This document shows, one piece after another, positions 1-10,350 of a DNA stretch of 64,000 nt. Under the pieces are notes generated by a model. That model did not search any database. It was not told where the DNA came from and saw only the letters and a program-made list of their open reading frames with translations. Each line of letters opens with the position of its first letter. Within the stretch, counting starts at the first letter, position 1. Source of the stretch: Anthostomella pinea (Eukaryota > Ascomycota > Sordariomycetes > Xylariales > Xylariaceae); contig CAUWAG010000018.1 in the NCBI GenBank assembly GCA_963556695.1, forward strand, positions 1,550,001 to 1,614,000, written 5' to 3'. The position numbers and the translations under genes are program-made.

Positions 1-1782
1 GTGGTGAGGTGGAAAGGCTGATGTTGGGAGGGAGTTGAGATGATTGACTTACCAAAGATGGTATCTTCCAGTAGAGTTGAGAGATGAAGAAAGCGCGCAG
101 TTTTGAAGACTGCTTGAGAAAAGGATAAGCACGATGTTTCTGTACGAAAGAGGCAAAACCAACGTTGGAACTGTGGTGATGTTGCTTGCGTAGAAAAGAA
201 GGCCTGAAAAAATTGGTTGCTGCGGTAGATTCGGCTAGGTATCTGTCTGTGGATACCTTGCCAGTTGGCAGACGGTGTCAGATGCGTGTAGGTGAAGACT
301 GACCCTACGTCCCCTACACGCATCACACGGGGCTAGTGAGTGTAGTCACCTAGGGTTACATCCCACAGGGGGTGTCGATAGCTGGAGTGCCCATGATGCC
401 TCCCCTATAGTGTTCCACGGGGACTTCCTGCACTCCAGGGCCCCTGGAACTCCTTGTATTCTGGCCTCCTCCTACACGGTCATCACTCGACGCTCGCAGA
501 TAAGAACAGATCTTGTGACCTTGACTGCAGCTTACCTTTCCGTCTATACCACCTCGACAACTGACGGCAGTCCTGGACAGTTTCTCTCCATCCTTGTGGG
601 TCAGAACCCCAGGTCACAGTCGACTACTTCGTCAACGAGAAGCCCTGTGTTCACCATAATCCGCCGTAGTACAGATCTCCCAGCGGGATGAACGGATCTC
701 TTCAGGATCTCCTGGTCATCAAGGTGAGGACAGCAGTAACACCGCAAGATTGACAACTGCCTGTCTGGATACATCCAAGGACGGTTGGGTACAGTGATAC
801 CTGGCCGGAACCCTTCGGTATAGTTCCGTCTACTTCGTTTGAAAGACACAAGCTATCTGCATAGATTTGGCAGACTCCGAAGCAGCACGATTCTCTAGGT
901 GACTTCATCGAGTGCAAGAAGCTGACACGAAGCAGCAAGCAAAGACGCGGGCGATGACGAATAAAACTCCTCAGGGTACCCAGAGACTTTATATTGAGAA
1001 AGTACCGAGGCACCGGCGGTCAGCACCAAGCCGAGTAATGGCGTCCCATCGCCTGACATGTTGATACTGGCCTGTAAACAATGAACACGATGGTTTTGAT
1101 AGGCAACTGCTTGAGAGAGATAAAGTTCCACAGGTGGTTGAATACAAGGCGGGAGCCATGTTATATTGTATATTCGGAACTTCAGTCACAGGTGCCAGAG
1201 GGTTGCGAATTTGTTCAAGATACTGGAGGCAACGTATTTGCCACGAACAGCATATCTACAAGAGTCAGAGAGCTTGAGCTATGCCAGACTGGATTCGTAT
1301 CGTTCGCAGATGGAACAAACTTGAACACGAGGCCACAGCGCCTACCTGACCGAATGGGTATCCATCCGTCAGTGCCACTCCCAGCCGGTCTCCTCAAGGG
1401 TGCGAATGGGAAGGGTCGACGCGGCCTCATATTCGTGAGATGTGTTTCGGTCATGTAGTCTATTGTTTAGGATCAAATTGTTGTTTGTGAGATTTCCGCA
1501 AGGACAAGCGACGTTGGGGCGAGCTCTTGTGCCTGTTGGGGTTAAACAGTTTTGGTGTCGGTGGTATTGCCGATTGGCGGGCGGGCATGGATGTCGTCGA
1601 AAGCAGCAAGCCGCCAACCCTTCAGTGACCCGTGCATGAACCGTGTGTCTTGAAGAGAGGAAGGGTACCTACACCCAAATTATTCTTCGAGTATGGATTT
1701 CTACTTAGATGAACCCGCACCTACACCACTAGATCCCTCACAGACACCAGTTGCGTGCGAGTCTCGGCTATTCGTTCAAAGT
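1..1782. other. Intergenic, no gene recognised
   Basis: No open frame here looks like a real protein in composition or length; the short ORFs on both strands overlap one another and lack splice-supported continuation. The only structure I see is a 12-bp perfect inverted repeat, GATGCGTGTAGG at 281-292 and its complement at 313-324, with a 20-nt loop. It may be the trace of a decayed repeat. Confidence 0.5.
281..324. repeat. 12-bp perfect inverted repeat (hairpin)
   Basis: GATGCGTGTAGG at 281-292 is followed after 20 nt by CCTACACGCATC at 313-324, its exact reverse complement. It lies in a non-coding stretch. It could be a foldback relic or chance; no target-site duplication was seen. Confidence 0.5.
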
Positions 1783-2499
1783 TCAGACAGCAATTTCTTG
1801 TCTTGCGCCCCTTACTAGTCTGTTACGTCTTCTGTTGGGCACTCGTTTTGTGTTCGGCCGTACATTGGTCTCTCGAGTCGGCGGGTCGTCCATACCATGT
1901 TTCCAGAAAACGTCGTTAGGTTCGACCTTGTAGTCCGACTCAATGGTTTTCTCCCACTCCATGCTATATATGGTTCGTTTCTTTTCTTTCAGTATAGGAA
2001 ACTCTTCCCGTAGCCATGTACTGCCCACCGGAGGCCGGCGGTCGGCTGCTTCAGGCTGCATGAGGTAGATGTCCTTTTTGGACTGAAGCGACCCCTCAGC
2101 AAACTGCCTGGAAGCCAGTTGGGTGAATTCGAGATATGCATCCAGCTTTGGGTTGTCGTCGTAGCCGGCTGGGTATGCCCAAGATTTGATCTTCATCGGC
2201 GTGCTATACTCTGGGAAGTCGATCGTCCACACGTCAAGCAGCGTAACCATGCCGCACTTCTGACCCATCTGCTTCGCTTTCATGTACCATTCGGTTGGTG
2301 TCATGCCCGAGAGATCGCCCGATGAGAAGAAGACATCGTTGTCTTTGAAAACGTCAAAGTTGAAGAGTTTTCCGACCTCGTCCATGGATTGTGGAATTTG
2401 GTGCAGCCCGTGACCTGACACCAACGAGAGAAGCGTGGAGAATAGCAACGCCTCCAAAGACGCATTGAGGGCTCCTCTCATCAGGCAATGAAGAAGCAT
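1783..2499 (-). CDS. Hypothetical protein, possible secreted or membrane-anchored N-terminus
   Basis: This is a single uninterrupted 238-codon frame from an ATG at 2499. Residues about 16-28 are hydrophobic (LEALLFSTLLSLVSG) and could be a signal peptide or anchor, although the first Met sits far upstream of the hydrophobic core. The middle is rich in Asp, Trp and aromatic residues with a balanced, folded-protein composition; the C-terminus is very basic (RVPNRRRNRLVRGARQ). I do not recognise the family. It stands alone, with the LINE insertion about 0.9 kb upstream of its start. The length and composition argue for a real gene, but no intron or homology supports it. It could also be a decaying gene whose basic tail is a frameshifted extension. 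Confidence 0.5.
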   Translation of the reverse strand: MLLHCLMRGALNASLEALLFSTLLSLVSGHGLHQIPQSMDEVGKLFNFDVFKDNDVFFSSGDLSGMTPTEWYMKAKQMGQKCGMVTLLDVWTIDFPEYSTPMKIKSWAYPAGYDDNPKLDAYLEFTQLASRQFAEGSLQSKKDIYLMQPEAADRRPPVGSTWLREEFPILKEKKRTIYSMEWEKTIESDYKVEPNDVFWKHGMDDPPTRETNVRPNTKRVPNRRRNRLVRGARQEIAV

Positions 2500-3410
2500 C
2501 CTATCAGACGCCGCGTGCGGGATGCCCCTAGGGCGACTCGAGGTGTGTTGTGGTACTTCGCGGGTTGCGTACGGGATAAAGACTAAGTGTAGAAGACTGA
2601 TTTCTGATCAGATAATAACTATGTCGACAAGTCCAATGGTTGGAAGAAGAGGAGGGGAAGGGATGCATCGGACACAGTACACAGGCAGGGAGAACAGGGA
2701 GCTCATATAAACATACGCATATATGTATTCATGAGACGAGTACTTACCAACCTATTGACCCTCTTTTGCAGGTCTAACAATAAAACAAGACAACACTGAT
2801 AGATGGGATAAATTGCCACCAAGTATGCATGCTGAGTAACCAGCAAAGGGTCCAAGACGAACTCAACGATATGACGTACTTACTAAGGGTCTGATCGGTG
2901 AAAATGAAGAAAACAAAACGGTGCTATTTAAAGAGTCTTCAAAAATAGGATGTAGAACGCCGTTCAGAGCCGACCTGTGCCTATATTGGCACATAGGTCC
3001 ACAGATGGTGTCTGCACCCTAGGATGGTGTCCACTGTTAGGAACGTGACAGCTCCAGTTCAATACTGCCTCTCACGGGATATGAATGTACCGACCCCGCC
3101 TGCAATTTACACCAGACCACACCAGGGCAACAAGGACGAAGATAGTTACACTCGAAAAACACCGAATCAGTCAATCACACTACCTATGCGACAGTACAAA
3201 TCATCACATCATCTCCAGGCAGGTGGTGGAGAGCCTTGATCATCGCAGTCACGTCACACCGACTCCTCACGTCACCGGGCGCCTTGATGGAGTACGTCGA
3301 CATTGAACAACAGGTTGATAGGTCGATTCCCATTATATCAGTTCATACCTAGTGCTATCTACCTGAACATGCATTGATCGAGTGCGACTTGTGACGCCAG
3401 GGGCCACAGC
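2500..3410. other. Intergenic between hypothetical gene and LINE
   Basis: This region is upstream of the minus-strand gene at 1783-2499 and would hold its promoter. It is moderately AT-rich around 2700-2950. No protein-like frame or repeat could be supported. Confidence 0.5.
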
Positions 3411-3423
3411 ATGGACACGTGTG
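3411..3423. repeat. LINE target-site duplication, left copy
   Basis: The sequence atggacacgtgtg immediately precedes the first LINE-derived codon and recurs exactly after the A-rich tail at 5651. The ATG here belongs to the duplicated target DNA, so it is not a genuine start codon of the element. Confidence 0.8.
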
Positions 3424-5451
3424 ACTTGGTAGCTGCGCTCATACACGATATTGAGCAGGCCCTTGACCAAGGCCTTGTTGCAACGGTAGTCACAGCAGAT
3501 GTAAAAGGGGCCTTCGACGCTGCCCTAATGGGACGGCTAGTGGTTCGCATGAGAGAACAGGGCTGGCCAGACTTTCTCATAAGATGGGTCCAGTCATTCA
3601 TGTCTGAACGGTCCGCAAGAGTTCGGTTTGAAGGTATTGTGACCGACATAAAAGCTCTCACTTGTGGGCTACCACAAGGCTCACCAGCTTCTCCAATCCT
3701 TTATATGCTGTATACAGAGCCAATCTGTGCCCGACTCGGTATGAAAAAGAGACGCTTTGGATTTACAGACGACCTAGCGACTCTCTGTATTGGAAAGAAC
3801 CTTAAGGAAATAGCTACAAAGGCTTCTGAAAATCTTTATTTACTCAATCAATAGGGACATAATAATATTATTAAGTTTGACCCCGACAAAACCGAGATCA
3901 TGCACTTGTCACAGAAAAAGAACTCAGACAATCCTCCGGTCTGCCACGGGATAATAAACAGAACAGCAAAGAACTCCATGCGATGGCTAGGTATCTTCCT
4001 GGATAGAAAACTGAACTTCAAAGATCACGTTTCCTACTGGGCCAAGAAAGCTAGTAGGGTAGCAAATCACCTTCGAGGACTATGCAACACAGTCAAAGGA
4101 CTTCCAGTAAAGTCAACCAAGAGGGCTGTGAAAACTTGTGTTATTCCTATTCTTACACATGGCCTGGAAGCCTGGTACCCAGGAATGGAAAAAATTAGGA
4201 GCTTAGGTGGGACATCAGCATGTCGCATTAAAGGGCTTCTTAGAACGATAGATGCTGTATTACGAACGGTAATCAGAGCTATCTTGCCAGTCTGGAAAAC
4301 ACACCCTGGACATATCCTACACTTTGAATCACAGATTCCTCCAGTAGGAATTCTTGCAGAGTCAATAAGAAGACGTCACGGCCTCCGACTCGGACGAGTA
4401 GATCAGAGACACCCTCTTGTTGGCAGGCTCCAAATACAAGCTCACAAAGAACCAACAAGGCTACAAAAGAGTTTCCAACTAGTCCCTGACTTCCAGAGAC
4501 CAATACTCACCAAGCCATTATGGAAGAAGCCCCCAGTCTGTAAAGACAAAGACAAAGAAACAGAGCTCTTCAAGCAATGGCTACAGGAAAGAAATGCGAA
4601 CACTGACCTTGTCATCTATTCAGATGGATCACAATTAGACGACCAAGGCACAACCCGCACTGGATGGGGCTATACCATCAAGAAAGGCGGCACTACACAA
4701 GAAGTATACCGGGGAAGGGGCAGACTTCTACAAGCAGAAGTAGTGGATGCTAAAGTCCATGGTGTTCTCCAAGGTCTTGCAGCAGCCAGGGCAATTGGAC
4801 ACAGAAAACAGCTATATGTCTGCCTGGACAACACATCAGTGGTGGATGGGCTCAATGGGACTCCACCCGAGACATCACAGAAAAATTTTCTGCGATTCCA
4901 AGAACTCGCCACAGCACACACTCCTGGAGTGACCGTCAAGTGGATTCCTGGACACAGAGATATTGATAGTAACAAAGCTGCCGAGATATTAGTAAAAGAG
5001 GGTACTATGCTAGAAATAGACACGACAAATCTTCCTATAATCTCTTAGGTCAAGAGAAATCTCAAGAGAAAGGGCAAGAAAGAGTTCAACCAATGGTGGA
5101 AAGACCAATCAGAACCTAAGTATCAAGAAGTATACTCACATGCAGTAACTGAAAGAGGCCTTATATCCTTTAAGAGGAGCACTCTACACAGACTTCTAGC
5201 GGCCAGATCTGGACATGGCGACTTTGCCAGATACCACGAACGCTTTGGGCATACAAGATCGAACAACCACTGCAGCTGTGGTGAAAAAAAAACACCACAA
5301 CATATTTTCTTTTGTAAGAGGTTAGGAAAAAATCGGTTATTGCCTAGGTACTTGCCTAGGACAGCCTGTTTACAATACTTAGGAGAGAGGAGCACAGAAT
5401 GGGCAAAATTCGTGGAGAAGAGCAAATTCTTTTCATCAATCTGTCCTCGAT
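3424..5451 (+). pseudogene. LINE reverse transcriptase-RNase H remnant, two in-frame stops
   Basis: One reading frame runs the whole way but is cut by TAG at 3852-3854 and TAG at 5046-5048. RT motif A is visible as VVTADVKGAFDAAL, motif B as GLPQGSPASPILYMLY, and the motif C catalytic box as GFTDDLATL, where T replaces the usual A or V before DD. The RNase H domain begins near 4610 (VIYSDGSQLDD) and continues through CLDNTSVVDGL to WIPGHRDIDSNKAAE. The usual catalytic Glu after 'DA' is Lys (VVDAKVHG), and the last catalytic Asp is replaced by Glu, so the nuclease should be dead. The final segment has a Cys/His cluster (CSCGEKKTPQHIFFCK) typical of fungal LINE C-termini. The Glu-to-Lys change and TAG stops fit C-to-T/G-to-A decay such as RIP. 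Confidence 0.85.
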
Positions 5452-5650
5452 AGATAGCTGTTCTTGAAGGACCAGATGGATGACCCCAAGGTCATACCGC
5501 CGCAACAACGGGGATGGGCCCGTGAGCGGGACTGACTGTACTTATTTTCTTGAGACCTCCACAACCCTGCGATGCAGAGGCTCTGGGAGGCGTGGTCTGC
5601 ACTACTGAGGAGCTACCCCCCACGTTAAATACAAAACAAACAAACAAAAC
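3424..5650 (+). mobile_element. 5'-truncated LINE (Tad1-like non-LTR retrotransposon)
   Basis: The element contains the C-terminal half of a reverse transcriptase, an RNase H domain, a terminal Cys/His cluster, a roughly 200-nt 3' UTR, and a simple A-rich tail ending aaacaaacaaacaaaac at 5634-5650. It is flanked by a perfect 13-bp direct repeat, atggacacgtgtg (3411-3423 and 5651-5663), which fixes both ends. The 5' end is lost, as is usual for LINE insertions that stop reverse transcription early. The domain order RT, RNase H, CCHC-like cluster fits the fungal Tad/CRE-like clade; the exact family is an inference. Two in-frame stops and altered catalytic residues make it non-autonomous. Confidence 0.85.
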
Positions 5651-5663
5651 ATGGACACGTGTG
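5651..5663. repeat. LINE target-site duplication, right copy
   Basis: This is an exact 13-bp copy of 3411-3423, placed directly after the A-rich tail; the preceding c is also shared. It marks the right boundary of the insertion. Confidence 0.8.
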
Positions 5664-7322
5664 CGGGAGGATTCCAGTGGCCCACCATTGCCTGAAATTA
5701 GAGAGGACATCTGTTGCCACGAGGCCGCCCGCGTCCACGACCTTCCAAGTTTCTTGCATTTCCTCGGTGGTGAATTAGACGCTGCTTCGACGTGGCATCG
5801 AGTCGAGGTCAAGTGGACGTATCTGGGCGCCCAAGGGGGATCTGGGGGGCATCGAGCTCGGGTACGACCGTGGGTCTCTTGGTCAACATGGGCCCGAGTC
5901 CGAGAAAAGTGCACATCTGGCTTCCTTTGGTACGTTTCGCGATGTGTCGACACCGGCTTTCCGGAACGAGACTAGCAGCCGGGTATACCCTTGGATTGGG
6001 ACTCGGTAACTTACCTACAGCACTGTTACCAGCCCGGTTAGAGGGGTAAATATGGTGACGAAGGGGACGGAGAACTTACCAGGAGGAAAGTACCACTAGA
6101 CGGCCATACGGCAGTCGAGCACTTCATGCCTTGGGCTATCATGAGTGCTGTGAAGAGATCTGCTACCAGGATGCTGCGGTTGACATGTAAAAAAGCGACG
6201 CGGGAGGTCAGAACGGAGGTATGCAAGAAGCGAAGGTGGTGAACATCAGACGACGGGACCCGGCAAAGACGGCTGGTGTCTCCTCCGGGCAAATGCTCCA
6301 TCTGACCTTCTCGCTCTACTGACGCCATCGCAGGTTGTAGGCAGTACGCGATTCCCTACCTCGAAGATTCCGGTCATGGTCGACACATTCCAGATACCCG
6401 AGCTTGATATGCAGAGACCAGGGCTGCAAGAAACAGCCACCAAGACAAGGCCCATGGGGTATACAGATTTGGCTACACGGCCGCTCAGCTACCAGTTGAT
6501 ACATCGGAGGCATAGGTGGCAATCCCAGGGACTCCTGGCGCGTTTGCGCGGAATGCAAGCAGGTCAGGATACAGAGAGGTACTACGTGATCAGCAGGAGC
6601 AGGCGAAGACAGACAACAACCAAAGAGCAGTCACTTACAGACCATGTCACATCAATATTCGTCAAGCATTCATCACAATTGGCATGGAAAAACTTCATCT
6701 GTCATGAACGTAATAAATTGAGACCTGCGCCAGTACTGAACTATGAAATCGACAAGGAATGAAAACATGATGGTGGAAGTGGTGATCCGAATCCGGCTTC
6801 AAGACGACCAAAGCCCTCCTAGAATTCCTCTCCAAGTCCGCACACACAAGTAATCCAGCCATCCATGTCCAAACCGAAAGTAATGTCGAAAAAGACCAGT
6901 GCTTGTCTCGCCCAGAATGGTATGTGAGACTGAGATGATCTGTACATAGACCCGTCCAAACGCCTGTGCTTGCAATGTGAGACTTGCTCGAGCGAAGCTC
7001 TCGAATGGCGTTCCGAAACCGAAGATCGTATCTTCGTGCGGACGATGGGGCGTGGGCCCTTGGTGTATATAGTAAGGAGGTCCGAATATCATGTTGTAAT
7101 CCACCCCTTCAATGCAATGTCGAAATCAATCCGTGACGCCGAAGGCTAACGACCGTGATCGCGTGTCGTGATCGTGATCGTGACAAGATGACAATACGCG
7201 AGAAACAATACCGCGTCACTGCCTTCATGTCGAGAGATGACGGTCGTAGATTGCACCAGTGCCGAGAAGAGATGACTTCAGACGAAGACGGTTGTTGTTG
7301 GGTGTGAGGTGATGATCACGTC
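5664..7322. other. Intergenic, no gene recognised
   Basis: Several overlapping short frames occur on both strands without domain motifs. A minus-strand frame of about 100 codons at 6799-7104 has a plausible amino-terminal composition (MDYNMIFGPPYYIHQG) but no splice or homology support. A short tandem of gtgatcg-type units lies at 7152-7184. Confidence 0.4.
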
Positions 7323-8700
7323 CTAGTGAGCAAGGCCTGAACTAGAAGAACCATGACCGCCGGAGCCGCCACCGTGCTTCTTTGAGGAAAAGAGCCTCTT
7401 GATGAAGCAGGGCTTCTTGGAATACTTCTTGCTCACTTTGTTGCCCTTCTCAGAGACAGGAGCGCCCTGGCTGGTCGTTGCTTCGCGAGCACGCATACCC
7501 TGCATGGTGCCAACGAATAACTCCAGTCGAGCGACGAGCTCATCGCTGATGGCACCTTCGACGCCAGCCTGTATGAGTTCGGGAAGGCTCTGCTGAATGG
7601 AGCGACTGACCATCTCAGGAAGCATGTTGACGATAGTCTGAAGCATGTTGACCTGAGTAGTCATGCCGTTGACGTTGCTGTTGGTAGAGTTGACAAGAGA
7701 CCCCATGGAGTTGACGTTGTGGCCCATGGCATGAACGTGGTTGTCGATGGCGCCGACATGACCGGCAATGGCGTTGACCTGAGCACGCTGAGTGTCGGCC
7801 ACGTTGCCCAAGGTGCTGACTTGAGCCTCGAGAGACTGGTCAATCGTGTTGAAAACGTGTTGAATGACATATTCAACGTTAGCTTCGGTAACACCGTTCT
7901 CGCCGCGAACAGCTTGGCCGATCAATGAGTCGCGAATCTCGGTGAGAACGGCAGGAATGTCGACACCAGGAGTCGCCTGACCGTGAGCAGTGCCATGAAC
8001 GATAGAGTTGAGCGCATGACGAACCATTGCGTACAGAGTAGCCTCGTCGTTGGCGCGAGTCTCGAAACTGCGCGCGCGTGCGCTCATGTTGACCTGTTCA
8101 ACGTCTTCACTGTGGAGCTCATCGCGCTCTTGGAACTCTCGGGCAATCTGAAGGTAGAGCTCAACAGAACGACGATCGCGGTTCCATTCGCGGGGAGGCA
8201 TGCCGCGGCGAACCTCTGAGAGTTCGACGAGGCGGCTGTAGTCGTGGATCATGATCTCCATGTTGTAGAGTGGAGTGGTGGTCGAGGGGAATGCACCATC
8301 AGCACGGGCTTGCTTGAGGGTACGGCCCATTCTCTCGATATCCCTTGCGCTGTAGGAGACACCGTCAACTGTGGCGCTGACTGGAGCGACAGGAAAAGCG
8401 GGTGAATCAGGGGTCAAGGCGAAACCGGAGTCACGAGACTCGGAATGAGAGGCGTTCATCTTGTTGGCCTTCTGGATGTCGAGTCTTCTCATGGATGATG
8501 ACATGATCGCGACGGTAGTAGACTCTGCATCAAGGTTAGCGAGTGCCAAAGGTGTAGCAATGGAGAAGTGGAAACTTACTTTCTGTCTCTGCGGTACTGG
8601 TAGATGTCCGGAGAATCTTGGGTGCCGTCGAGATTGATGAGAGATCTTGATGGATGTCAAGGTTGAAGAGATCGGTACCTGCTTGGCCCAAAGGTGACAT
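7323..8700 (-). CDS. Hypothetical heptad-repeat protein with basic C-terminus (2 exons)
   Basis: Exon 1 is 8700-8580 and exon 2 is 8524-7323. The 55-nt intron 8579-8525 has donor GTAAGT, branch-like GCTAAC and acceptor GCAG. Splicing joins MSPLGQAGTDLFNLDI... in frame to the long exon, giving about 440 residues. Without splicing, the shorter start MSSSMRRLD at 8504 is possible. Residues about 100-260 are charged and helical; about 285-350 show seven-residue spacing of V and M (AIDNHVHAMGHNVNSMGS), like a long coiled coil or beta-stalk. The C-terminus is basic then Gly/Ser/His-rich (KKPCFIKRLFSSKKHGGG). I do not recognise the family. The upstream 1.6 kb looks like an unusual leader (see separate entry). 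Confidence 0.75.
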
Positions 8701-10350
8701 CGTCAGTAAACAGAAGAATAACGGTGGCGGCGAAGTAGAGTAACGGTGATGGAAGGTGGTGCGTTTGGGAGATGCGACAAGATTGTTAGAGGTCGTAGTG
8801 AGGAATATGCAAGATGGTGGAACCTGGCAGTGGGTGTGCTTGGTGGCTTCGGACGAGATGAATCGTTGCAGTGTGGGAACCGATCTCAAGCCGACGGGAG
8901 ATATGAAGGTGGAGTGGAGGGCATGTGTATGGGGATGGAGTGAGCACTTACGATTGCGATTCTTGTAAGAAGTCGTTGGACAGAGTATGGTGTGTCAGAG
9001 GACAGAAGTCGGGTGCCAAGATTCCGAGGAAGTCGTTGCCAGAAAATATTGATGCGCGTCGAAACTGAGGGCGTCTCCAGAAGTACTTGGTACGAACTGA
9101 AGTCGAGTGTGGTGCTTTCGCGGAAATGGTCGCAAGAAAATCTTGATTGTGTCAAAGACTGAAGTCAAATGTGAGTATCTGGAGATGGTACGGTCAGTCA
9201 CCTGAGGAAGGCCGAGGCTGATGATGGATTGTGTTGAAGAAATAGATCAACAAGTGCAGGTGTGTCTCTGGGAGAGGGATCCAGAAGTTAAAGTTCAGAT
9301 GGAAGAATATTTTTCTGGGAGAATGGATGAAGGGTGCGAGAGGAAGAAAATTCAATGAAATGGTGGTGCGATTGGGAGAGAAGTGGGGCAGTACAGATCG
9401 GGGATCCACAGTTGAATGTTGATGCCTGAGGAACGAGCGAAAATGGGGAAAAAATGTGAGGTACTTGGAGGTGACGGGCAGTGAGGTAGCAGTGCGCACA
9501 TACCAAGCTCACAGACCTGGTCTTCTGTGAGGTGCACGTGAACGCCGGGTGAAGGGTGAAAGTGGGTGACGAGGAAAGCCGGGTGTGCGTTGATGACACG
9601 TAGTAGGGCAGCGGAAGGAGACTTACCAGCAGTCTCTCAATGCAAAAAATAAATATAAAAAGAATAAAAATAAAAGCCGCTGGAGGGTGCAGTAGGTGAT
9701 GAGAGAGGCAGGGGATGAAAATCGGGTAATGCGGAAAGGGTTTGGACTGCTGCGAGTGCAAACCAGCGTGATTTGGAGGAGAGGAACTGGGGATTTGGGA
9801 AAGGGAAGGTCAGATGTGATTGAGTGCTTACCAAAGTTCCTGAGAACGAGAATCTAGAGAAAGTCGTATGTGGTTGTAGGAGAGATGGAGATGGAGTGGG
9901 TGTTGGGCAGTTGGAAGAATTGGTTATGGCAGTGGAGTGGACCAGCGCGAAAGTGGTGCAGGAACGGCAGATTGGGCAGAACCTCAGGCACAACAGTTTG
10001 GGGCGCAGGTGAGGTAGGAGGGCAGATCAATCGGAGGAGATGCGGATGAGGCGCAGGGAGTTGGGAATGACGAGTACACGATGCTGCAGATGGAGGAGAA
10101 GCTTACCTGGAGGTTTGCGATCAAGATGACGAAGATGCGTTGGTATTGCAGGCTGCTCAAGATGGAGTTTCCGAGAACAGAGATTTAAGTGAAGTTGTGG
10201 GTTGGATGGAGGAGACGAAAGCTGGGAGGTTTGGGAGCAATCAATTCATAGAGATTATTTCGGGTGGTGGGTGCGGGCGGTGTAGGCACTTCAAATCTGC
10301 CACCCCAACCCGCTCTCCCAGCTGCTATGGTCCTATTTCCAGGGAATAAC
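8701..10350 (-). other. Long pyrimidine-rich leader or non-coding transcript candidate upstream of the 7323-8700 gene
   Basis: On the minus strand this stretch is strongly C/T-rich. It carries repeated donor-like GTAAG sites, seen as cttac on the plus strand near 8948, 9628, 9830 and 10104. Degenerate direct repeats occur: a unit at about 9000-9066 recurs at about 9096-9162 (shared blocks AGAAAAT, TTGAT, GAAGTCG). No protein-like frame fills it; the many short minus-strand ORFs are low-complexity Ser/Pro/His. It may be a multi-exon 5' UTR or a separate non-coding RNA. Confidence 0.35.
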
